Made by a program: the position numbers and the translations under genes. 14,308 nt of DNA from Acidobacteriota bacterium (lineage in GTDB: Bacteria; Actinomycetota; Acidimicrobiia; Acidimicrobiales; UBA8190): NCBI GenBank assembly GCA_028872975.1, contig JAGWNV010000038.1, positions 1 through 14,308 on the forward strand. The letters run 5' to 3'. Below are positions 7,173 to 13,680 of the stretch, piece by piece. The notes under the pieces were generated by a model. That model saw only the letters and a list, made by a program, of their open reading frames with translations. It did not search any database and was not told the origin of the DNA. Numbering within the stretch: the stretch's first letter is position 1; each line of letters opens with the position of its first letter.

Positions 7173-9109
7173 AGCACCACCGTCCGGTGCCGGAGCGAGC
7201 CCCGGACCATGACCCCCACCTCCACCAGGTCGAGGACGAGCCCTCCGGGCAGGGCCACGACCCGGGCCCGGTGACCGGCGGCGAGGGGACGGTGGTGGAG
7301 ACGCAACCGGAGCCAAGGCAGGACGAGGACCAGGGCCAGGGGATGGCGGAGAGCCCCGGCCAGGCCGGCGGCGGCCAGGAGGGCGGGGGGATGGGTGGGC
7401 TTCCAGAACAGCCACCGGTGGAGCAGCTCCGGACGGGCCTCGGGGTGGCCCCGCAGGACGATGGGCACGTCCTGCCAGCGCGGCGCCTCGCGCAGGGCGC
7501 CGAGGAAGCCCCCGTCGCGGACGTCGTGGTGCACGAGCGCCGCCGGGGCGAACCGCGGCGCCACCCCCAGGGCGCGCACGGCCATCGCCAGCCGGGTGTC
7601 CTCGCCACCGGGACGCCGGCACCGCTCGTCGAACCCGCCGGCGGCGACGAGGTCCTGGCGCCGGTAGAAGACGTTGCAGGTCTCGAAGAACCGGGGCTCG
7701 TCCACCCGGAGGCACCGGGCGAAGGCCCTCCCGGCCAGCTCCCGCTGCTCCTCGGGCGGCCCCGTCCGTCCCACCACGACCACGGGATCGGCCCCCATGG
7801 CGAGGAGCCCGGCCTCGAGCCAGGCCGGGTCGGGGACGCAGTCGTCGTCGGTGAAGGCGACGAACGGCGCCCGCGCCGTCCGCCAGCCGAGGTTGCGGGC
7901 CACCGCCGGGCCGAGCGAGACGTGATGGCCCATGGCCCGCAGGTGGAAGGAGGCCTCCCCCTGCATGCGCTCGAGCACCTGCCCCGTGCCGTCGGCCGAG
8001 CCGTCGTCGACGACCACGACCTCGAAGCGCCCCGTGCCGAGGGTCTGCTTCTCGAGGGCACCGAGCAGCCGCTCGAGGAGCGCGGCCCGGTCCCGGCTGG
8101 CCACGACCACCGACACCTCGGGGCCCGACGACGCCTCGGCGGCGACGGCCGTCGTGGGTGCCGGTGCCGCCGTCGCCGGCGCCCGCAGGAGGCCGAGCGC
8201 GGCCTTGGTGGCGAGACGCCACCGGGCGCTCCCCGCCGCGTCCCCCCCCAACCGGGCCGTGAGGGCCCGCCCACCGCACCCGGCGGCCTGGAGGCCGAAG
8301 TAGCACGCCGCCCGGGTACGGCCGAGGCGGCGGCGCAGCAGGCGGCGGAGGTTCGCCGACTCGAGCCCCAGGCGGTCCTCGCCGAAGCGCCGCGCCCCCG
8401 AGGCGTTCCCGACGTGGCGGACCACGGCGGAGGGCTCGAACCAGGTCTCCCACCCCTCGTCGCCGGCCCTCCAGCACCACTCGAGGTCCTCGACGTACAT
8501 GAAGAACGTCTCGTCGAGGCCCCCCACCGCCTCGACGGCGTCGCGGCGCAACAACAGCGCGGCTCCCACCGCCCAGTCGACGACCCGGGGCCGGTCGTGG
8601 CGCCAGGCCCCCTCGAGGCAGCGGTCCTCGAGCCAGCGCCACGGCATCCACCGCCGGCCGCCGACGGCGTCGGCGGCGGCGACGGCCAACGAGGGCAGCG
8701 GATGCGTCGAGTGCTCCACGGTGCCGTCGGGCCGCAGGAGCAGGGGGGCCACGGCGGCCACCCGGGGGCGCCGGCGCGCCGCCGCCACCATGGCGCCCAG
8801 CGCCCCCGGCTCCGGCCAGGCGTCGGAGTTGAGCAGGAGGAACCACGGCGCCGTCGACCGGCGGAGCAGTCGGTTCACGGCCTTGGCGAACCCGAGGTTC
8901 TCCCCGGACACCTCGACCTCCGCCTCGGGCACCCGGCGCGCCAGGACCCCGGGCGTGCCGTCGCTCGAGGCGTTGTCGTGGACGAGGAGCCGGAGCCGGC
9001 AGCCCTGGTCCGAGTCGAGGAGCCGCCGCAGCGCCTCGGCCGTCAGCTCGGCGGTGTTCCAGGTGACCACGCCCACGTCGACGAGAGGGCCGTCCCCGGC
9101 CGGCGGCAC
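7169..9109 (-). CDS. Bifunctional glycosyltransferase, two fused family 2 domains
   Basis: 646 aa with two complete GT-A domains. Domain 1 (about 10-270) is rhamnosyltransferase/WbbL-like. It shows VGVVTWNTAE (12-21), VHDNASSDGT (43-52), LLNSDAWPEPG (92-102) and FFMYVEDLEWCWR (202-214) with the Glu-Asp pair at 207-208. An Ala/Pro/Thr-rich linker (about 305-330) leads to domain 2 (330-646). Domain 2 has VSVVVASRDR (332-341), VVVVDDGSADGT (364-375), FTDDDCVPDPAW (419-430), FFETCN (474-479) and GGEDTRL (501-507). Hydrophobic segments follow at about 572-600. Domain 2 is a paralogue of the gene at 497-1543. Fusion suggests two successive sugars are added to the same chain, perhaps forming a disaccharide repeat. 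The GTG start lies 5 bases after the upstream stop, with a GAGG and a more distant GAGAGGGG before it; CTG at 9116-9118 is a less likely start. Confidence 0.9.
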   Translation of the reverse strand: MPPAGDGPLVDVGVVTWNTAELTAEALRRLLDSDQGCRLRLLVHDNASSDGTPGVLARRVPEAEVEVSGENLGFAKAVNRLLRRSTAPWFLLLNSDAWPEPGALGAMVAAARRRPRVAAVAPLLLRPDGTVEHSTHPLPSLAVAAADAVGGRRWMPWRWLEDRCLEGAWRHDRPRVVDWAVGAALLLRRDAVEAVGGLDETFFMYVEDLEWCWRAGDEGWETWFEPSAVVRHVGNASGARRFGEDRLGLESANLRRLLRRRLGRTRAACYFGLQAAGCGGRALTARLGGDAAGSARWRLATKAALGLLRAPATAAPAPTTAVAAEASSGPEVSVVVASRDRAALLERLLGALEKQTLGTGRFEVVVVDDGSADGTGQVLERMQGEASFHLRAMGHHVSLGPAVARNLGWRTARAPFVAFTDDDCVPDPAWLEAGLLAMGADPVVVVGRTGPPEEQRELAGRAFARCLRVDEPRFFETCNVFYRRQDLVAAGGFDERCRRPGGEDTRLAMAVRALGVAPRFAPAALVHHDVRDGGFLGALREAPRWQDVPIVLRGHPEARPELLHRWLFWKPTHPPALLAAAGLAGALRHPLALVLVLPWLRLRLHHRPLAAGHRARVVALPGGLVLDLVEVGVMVRGSLRHRTVVL

Positions 9110-9112
9110 CGG

Positions 9113-9126
9113 CCTCAGCCCCTCTC
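9113..9126 (-). promoter_or_regulatory. Purine-rich ribosome binding region for the double GT2 gene
   Basis: The minus strand has GAGAGGGG (9119-9126) and a nearer GAGG (9113-9116) before the GTG at 9107-9109. It overlaps the 3' end of the upstream reading frame. This is the only junction from 4906 to 11405 that is not a stop/start overlap. Confidence 0.4.
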
Positions 9127-10788
9127 GGCGGACGGGAACCACGGCTCGCGTCCCGGCGCCAGGGCCCCCACGGCCCGCTCCGTCCACGACCGGGTGTGCC
9201 GGAGCGCCCTCCGGCGCCCGGCCCCGGCCACGGCGCGCCGGGGGGCCTCGTAGACGACGACGTGGGACCGACCGTGGTAGCGGCGGTAGCGGCGCAGCCC
9301 CCGGCGCGCGGCGTGGTCCAGGAGCCGCCGCACCGGGAGGGGCCGGTGCAGAGAGGTGTCGTCGTGGTCCTCGTCGAGGAAGTTCACGGCGACGAGCCGG
9401 CCGTGGTCCTCGAGGCGGGCCAGGAAGGCGAAGGGGTCCTCCACGTGCTCGATCACGTCGAAGCAGTAGACGAGGTCGAAGTCCCCGGGGATCTCGTCGG
9501 ACTCGACGTCGTAGACGTCGGCCTTCGCCTCCCGGCGGCCCAGGCGCCAGCGCAGGTACTCGACGCTCGGGTTGTCGAAGTCGGCGAAGGACACCTCGTA
9601 CCCGTCGGCCATGAGCCGCAGCCCGTCGGCGCCGATGCCGCAGCCGTAGTCGAGCAGCCGGCCCCCGCCCGGCACGGCGGCGCGCACCTCCCCCAGGTAC
9701 GGGGCCTTGGTCCCCGACATGGCGAAGACGGTGAGGTCGTAGAGGTACCGGTGGCTGGTCCGGTAGAACTCCTCCTCGTCGCCGGCGGCCAGGCGCTCCT
9801 CCTCCACCAGGCGCTCGTGGCCCTCGAGAAGCTCCTGGTCGAAGTGGTCCCCGAGGTAGTGGCGCAGCTCGGCCAGGTCCCCGGCACCGTGCCAGGCGGC
9901 CAGGAAGCCCGGGGCCAGGCGCCGGTGGTACCACGCCGACTCCCCGGCGCGGGCCCGGTCGGCGAGCCGTCCGGGCCGGGAGCCGAGGAGCCCGGCCGCC
10001 ACCGGCCACCACGGCCCACGGCGGGGCCCGCGGCGGGCGTCCTCCAGGCGGCGGAGGAAGAAGGGCTCGAACCAGGGGTGCAGCTCGGCCATGTGCCGTT
10101 CGCCGGCGGCCACGCCGCGGAAGCGGCGCTCGAGCGAGGCCAGGTCGTAGCCGTGGAGGTGGCGGGCCACGGCGGCAGGCTCGTAGTGCAGCCGCATGCC
10201 CCGCTCCCCCAGGCGCCATCCGGCGTCGAGGTCCTCGTAGTAGTAGGTGAAGGACTCGTCGAACCCGCCGGCGGCGAGGAGGAAGGCGCGCTTCAGCGAC
10301 ACGTTGCACGACACGAACCGGCCGAAGCCGGCGTCGTCGGTGGGCCCGTCGGGGAATTCGAACTGCGACCGGCTCCGGTCCATCCAGCCCTGCACCCGGC
10401 CTCCGGCCACCTCGGGATGCCACTGGGCCCGCCCGAGGACCGCCACCTCCGGCTCGGGCCGGGCCCGGTGGACGGCGAGGTGCGCCGCCACGAGCCCGTC
10501 GTCCGGCACCATGTCGTCACCGAGGAACAGCACGAGGGACCGGTCGCTCGAGGCGACGCCGGCGTTGCGGGCCGCCCCGGGCCCGCCGTGGGGGACCTCG
10601 ACCACCTTGGCCCCCGTCGGCGGGGCCGGGGGCGTCACCCCGTCGGCTACCACCACGACCTCGAAGCCCCCGACGCTCTGCCGGGCGAGTGCCCCGAGCG
10701 TCCGGGCCAGCACCTCCCAGCGGCCGGCGGTGGGGATGACCACCGTCAGGTCATCGGCCCCGAGCGTCTCTGGCGCCGTGGCCGTCAT
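9115..10788 (-). CDS. Fusion of a family 2 glycosyltransferase and a SAM-dependent methyltransferase
   Basis: 557 aa. The GT2 domain (about 12-260) has LTVVIPTAGR (14-23), FEVVVVADG (42-50), the donor/metal motif FLGDDMVPDD (88-97), an SCNVSLKR block (160-167) and FTYYYEDLDAGWRLGERG (180-197). A helical, acidic linker follows (about 300-345, including FYRTSHRYLYDLTVF). The class I methyltransferase domain (about 360-515) has motif I LLDYGCGIGADGL (378-390), ADFDNPSVEYL (402-412) for the SAM ribose, and FDLVYCFDVIEHVEDP (437-452). The C-terminus (516-557) is Arg-rich and unassigned. The ATG overlaps the upstream acyltransferase stop (ATGA). The most economical role is adding a sugar and methylating it, or methylating the chain end. 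Given the Wzt-like ATPase two genes upstream, chain capping is plausible but unproven. I see no frameshift at the junction: one frame runs through both domains. Confidence 0.88.
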   Translation of the reverse strand: MTATAPETLGADDLTVVIPTAGRWEVLARTLGALARQSVGGFEVVVVADGVTPPAPPTGAKVVEVPHGGPGAARNAGVASSDRSLVLFLGDDMVPDDGLVAAHLAVHRARPEPEVAVLGRAQWHPEVAGGRVQGWMDRSRSQFEFPDGPTDDAGFGRFVSCNVSLKRAFLLAAGGFDESFTYYYEDLDAGWRLGERGMRLHYEPAAVARHLHGYDLASLERRFRGVAAGERHMAELHPWFEPFFLRRLEDARRGPRRGPWWPVAAGLLGSRPGRLADRARAGESAWYHRRLAPGFLAAWHGAGDLAELRHYLGDHFDQELLEGHERLVEEERLAAGDEEEFYRTSHRYLYDLTVFAMSGTKAPYLGEVRAAVPGGGRLLDYGCGIGADGLRLMADGYEVSFADFDNPSVEYLRWRLGRREAKADVYDVESDEIPGDFDLVYCFDVIEHVEDPFAFLARLEDHGRLVAVNFLDEDHDDTSLHRPLPVRRLLDHAARRGLRRYRRYHGRSHVVVYEAPRRAVAGAGRRRALRHTRSWTERAVGALAPGREPWFPSAERG

Positions 10789-11405
10789 GCACGGGCCGTC
10801 GCGGCGGGCTCGGCCGGCGCGTCGGCGAAGAACCGGACCGGGACGGCGGGGGCGCCCACGGCCAGGCACAGGGGTGGCACCGGGCGGACGACCGCCGAGT
10901 TGGCCCCGACGAAGGCCCCGTCGCCGATGTCGGCGGTCACGGTGCACTTCGCCATGACGGTGGCCCCGTCGCCGATGTGGACCGGCGAGTAGTCGTATCC
11001 CTGGTCGAGGATGTGGAGCTCCGTCGACCCCGAGCGGTGCCTGCCGTCGGCGATCAACACCGACTGGCTGAACACGCAGCGCCTGCCGATGGCGATCTCC
11101 GTCGAGCACTGGATCATGGCGCCGCCGGTGAAGATGGAGCCGTCGCCGATGGTGACCTTCCCCTCGCCGGAGATCTCGCAATAGAAGTCCCGGCGGAAGT
11201 CGACGCCGCTTCCGACCTCGAGGGTCCCCTTCCCGGGGATCCACAGCGAGAAGCCGGGACCGAGGTGGACCGGGCCCCGGAACTCGACGCGGCAGTGCCG
11301 GTGGGTCGCCACCACGACGAGGCGCCGCAGCTCCGAGGAGAGACGTCCCCCGGCCCGGTACCGGAGGGTCCAGGGCAGCCTGCGCAGGCGATCGGCGCCG
11401 CTCAC
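10785..11405 (-). CDS. Left-handed beta-helix acyltransferase, DapH/LacA/NodL-like
   Basis: 206 aa. Hexapeptide strands begin near residue 37 and continue to about 170, for example GPVHLGPGFSLWI (44-56), KVTIGDGSIFTGGAMI (83-98) and SPVHIGDGATVMAKCTV (140-156). The end is typical (VPPLCLAVGAPAVPVRFF, 176-193). The loop LIADGRHRSG (117-126) contains the candidate catalytic His, as in galactoside and exopolysaccharide acetyltransferases. It probably O-acetylates the glycan or a lipid-linked intermediate in the cytoplasm. The GTG start overlaps the stop of the ABC ATPase (GTGA), and its stop overlaps the ATG of the fusion enzyme (ATGA). It is distinct from, and shorter than, the acyltransferase at 4160-4954. 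The family assignment is good; substrate and acyl donor are unknown. Confidence 0.85.
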   Translation of the reverse strand: MSGADRLRRLPWTLRYRAGGRLSSELRRLVVVATHRHCRVEFRGPVHLGPGFSLWIPGKGTLEVGSGVDFRRDFYCEISGEGKVTIGDGSIFTGGAMIQCSTEIAIGRRCVFSQSVLIADGRHRSGSTELHILDQGYDYSPVHIGDGATVMAKCTVTADIGDGAFVGANSAVVRPVPPLCLAVGAPAVPVRFFADAPAEPAATARA

Positions 11406-12667
11406 GAGAGGTACAGGCTCCCCGAGGCGACACCGGCCGTGCTCGAGGGGTCGTGGACGACGGCGGTCCCGCCCGACTCCTCCCGGGCGAATGCCGTCTC
11501 CAGGTCGGCCAGCCCGGCGACGGTGTTGCGCCCCGTGACGAAGAACGACACCGGGGCGGCGAAGGCCAGCGTCGTCCGGAGGTCGGCCCGGTCGACCCGC
11601 ACGGCGACCTCGTAGGTCCCGGTGGGGAGCCGGCAGCAGAAGGAGCCGAGGGCGGTGAAGCACTCGCCGGCCCCCACGGCGCCGAACGGGTGGCCGGCGG
11701 TGGAGTCGGCGTAGACGACGCTGCCGTCGGCCCCCAGCACGGTGAGGGCCACGACCAGGTCGTCGAGGTCGGTGACGGCCGTGCCCTCGACCCGGAGGCG
11801 GACCTGCGTGCCGGCCTCGACGTGGCCGGTGCGCCACCAGCACCCGCGCTCGTCGGCGGCGAGGACCTCGACGGCGCCGATCTTCACGACGTCGGGCTCG
11901 TGTCGCAGGCCCGACTCCCCGACGGTGATCTCCCGGGAGGCGCTCAGCACGTCGTGGTAGGCGGCGATGGCCTCCTCGGCGGTCCCGACGGCCACCGGTC
12001 GTCCGCGGTCGAGCAGGAGCACCCGCTCGCACATGCGCCGCACGGCGCCGAGGGCGTGGCTGACCATGACCACCGTGGCACCCGAGGACCGCAGCTCCTT
12101 CATCCGGTCGTAGCACTTGACCTGGAAGGCCATGTCCCCGACGGCGAGGACCTCGTCGACGATGAGCACCTCGGGCTCGGCGTGGATGGCGACGGCGAAG
12201 CCGAGCCGCACGAACATCCCCGAGGAGTAGAACTTGACCGGCGTGTCGATGAACGAGCCGACCTCGGCGAAGTCGACGATCGATTCGAGGCGGCGGTCGA
12301 TCTGCCGGCGGCTGAGCCCCAGGATCGATCCGTTCACGTAGACGTTCTCCCGGCCCGTGAGCTCGCGGTGGAAGCCGACGCCGACGGCGATGAGGGGCGC
12401 CACCCGGCCCCGAACCCGGACCGAGCCGCGGCTCGGGGCGGTGATCCCGGCCATGAGGGTCATGAGGGTCGACTTGCCCGAGCCGTTCCTGCCGATGACC
12501 CCGAAGGACTCGCCGGGAGCGACGTCGAGGTCGAGGTCCTGCACGGCCCAGATCCGGTCGCGCCTCGTCCCGGGGCGGAACCGCAGCATGCTCGTGAGCA
12601 GCATCGGCGTGTCGACGTACTTGGTGAACTGCTTGCTCACCCCGCGGAGCTCTATGGCGGCGCTCAT
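11402..12667 (-). CDS. wzt: Polysaccharide ABC transporter ATP-binding protein with C-terminal Wzt-like domain
   Basis: 421 aa. The ATPase powers export of the finished lipid-linked glycan with the permease encoded just upstream. The nucleotide-binding domain (1-240) shows Walker A GRNGSGKST (59-67), the variant ABC signature YSSGM (147-151) usual for polysaccharide exporters, Walker B VLIVDEVLAVGD (167-178), and the switch His204 in MVSHALG. The extended N-terminus with PMLLTSMLRF (21-30) before the first strand is also characteristic. Residues about 255-385 form a beta-rich domain (VKIGAVEVLAADERG, TQVRLRVEG, PTGTYEVAVRVDR). This matches the position and style of the Wzt C-terminal domain, which in Gram-negative O-antigen systems binds the modified chain end. 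A 35-residue Ser/Ala-rich tail follows. ATG start with GGAAGG seven bases upstream; its stop overlaps the acyltransferase GTG. The gene symbol is by analogy. Confidence 0.9.
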   Translation of the reverse strand: MSAAIELRGVSKQFTKYVDTPMLLTSMLRFRPGTRRDRIWAVQDLDLDVAPGESFGVIGRNGSGKSTLMTLMAGITAPSRGSVRVRGRVAPLIAVGVGFHRELTGRENVYVNGSILGLSRRQIDRRLESIVDFAEVGSFIDTPVKFYSSGMFVRLGFAVAIHAEPEVLIVDEVLAVGDMAFQVKCYDRMKELRSSGATVVMVSHALGAVRRMCERVLLLDRGRPVAVGTAEEAIAAYHDVLSASREITVGESGLRHEPDVVKIGAVEVLAADERGCWWRTGHVEAGTQVRLRVEGTAVTDLDDLVVALTVLGADGSVVYADSTAGHPFGAVGAGECFTALGSFCCRLPTGTYEVAVRVDRADLRTTLAFAAPVSFFVTGRNTVAGLADLETAFAREESGGTAVVHDPSSTAGVASGSLYLS

Positions 12668-12674
12668 CGGCGAC

Positions 12675-12680
12675 CCTTCC
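12675..12680 (-). promoter_or_regulatory. Ribosome binding site GGAAGG for the ABC ATPase
   Basis: GGAAGG lies seven bases before the ATG at 12665-12667, inside the 13-base gap after the permease stop. It supports independent initiation at this gene as well as possible re-initiation. Confidence 0.6.
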
Positions 12681-13544
12681 TCACAGCAGGTCGGCGAAGA
12701 CCCGGTCGAACCGGCTGTGGAGCGACACGCCGGCGACGAGCAGGACGGCCGCCCACGCCAGCGAGACCGACACGGCGGCGGCGAGGGACACGGTGGCTCC
12801 CACCGTGGAGGCGTGGAACAGCTCGACCACCCCGGTGAGCGGGTTGGCGAGGATGGCGGCCCGGAGCGGCCCGTGGGTGTCGGCGGGCGGGTAGATCACC
12901 GGGGTGACGTACATCCACATCATGAGCGCGGCGGAGACCACGTAGCGGATGTCCCTGAAGTAGACGTGCAGGGCCGAGGCCACGAGCACGAACCCCGCCG
13001 TCACGAGGACGAGCACCACCACCCCGGGGACCAGGTACACGAGACCGGACCCGAGCCCGACGCCCAGGACGGGGCTCAGTGCCACCAGGACGCCCACGGT
13101 GACGAGGAGCCCGTAGAGGTTGGTGGCCACCTGGACGAGGGGCAGGAGGATCCTGGGGAAGTAGACGCGGCTGGAGAGGTCCGAGCCGTCCACGATGGAC
13201 GTCGACCCGCCCGCGAGGGCCATGGCGAAGTAGAGCCAGGCGGCCATGCCGGAGAGGACGAACACCGGGTAGTGGGAGGCGTGGCGGATGTGGGCGACCT
13301 TGGAGAAGACGACGGCCAGCACGAGGGACTGGAGCACCGGCAGGGCGACCGCCCACAGCACCCCGAAGGTGGCCCGCCGGTAGCGGACGTGGAACTCCTT
13401 GCGGGCGAGGATGCCGAGCAGCTCGCGATGCGCCCACACGGCGCGGGCCAGCCCGCCCGGACCCGTGGCGGAGCCGTGCAGGTCGACGCTGAGCGGAGGC
13501 GGGCTGGCCCCCCGCTCTCCGAGTTCGCTGGTGAGAGCCGTCAT
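12681..13544 (-). CDS. wzm: ABC-2 type polysaccharide export permease (Wzm/TagG-like)
   Basis: 287 aa, the usual length of the family. The cytoplasmic N-terminus ends in RKEFHVRYRR (48-57), which matches the K/R-rich amphipathic helix before the first membrane segment. About six membrane segments follow (roughly 61-83, 94-115, 131-158, 167-192, 200-219 and 251-273). Two landmarks of exporters for teichoic acid and O-antigen are visible: YFRDIRYVVSAALMMWMYVTPVIYP (195-219 region, key residues RDI and TPVIYP) and NPLTGVVE (234-241). It forms the channel for the glycan, with the ATPase encoded 13 bases downstream. It is the first gene of the minus-strand run. The ATG at 13542-13544 has no Shine-Dalgarno sequence. 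An in-frame GTG ten codons upstream is an alternative, but it is no better supported. The gene symbol is by analogy. Confidence 0.88.
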   Translation of the reverse strand: MTALTSELGERGASPPPLSVDLHGSATGPGGLARAVWAHRELLGILARKEFHVRYRRATFGVLWAVALPVLQSLVLAVVFSKVAHIRHASHYPVFVLSGMAAWLYFAMALAGGSTSIVDGSDLSSRVYFPRILLPLVQVATNLYGLLVTVGVLVALSPVLGVGLGSGLVYLVPGVVVLVLVTAGFVLVASALHVYFRDIRYVVSAALMMWMYVTPVIYPPADTHGPLRAAILANPLTGVVELFHASTVGATVSLAAAVSVSLAWAAVLLVAGVSLHSRFDRVFADLL

Positions 13545-13666
13545 GAGGGTGCGGAGGGGCCGGAGACGCCCCACTCCGCCGAGAGAACGGCCCCGGACCG
13601 GCGATCTTGTGGCCGCTGGCCCCCGCCGGCGGCGAGCCGAGCGGGCCACCCGACCCCGGGGCTGGT

Positions 13667-13672
13667 TAGCCT
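13667..13672 (+). promoter_or_regulatory. Candidate -10 box TAGCCT for a leaderless transcript
   Basis: TAGCCT fits the actinobacterial TANNNT -10 consensus and ends eight bases before the GTG at 13681. That is the expected geometry when transcription starts at the start codon. No Shine-Dalgarno sequence lies before this GTG, which agrees with a leaderless mRNA. I see no -35 element. A TANNNT hexamer can occur by chance, but TA is rare in this GC-rich gap. Confidence 0.4.
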
Positions 13673-13680
13673 GCCCGGCG

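Noticed and set aside
7187..9253. Plus-strand open frame of 688 codons
   Set aside because: It is the complement of the double GT2 gene, and its composition is biased toward Gly, Pro, Glu and Arg with no domain motif.
9196..10992. Plus-strand frame of 598 codons
   Set aside because: Antisense to the GT2-methyltransferase fusion; Gly/Val/Glu/Arg-rich with no recognisable fold.
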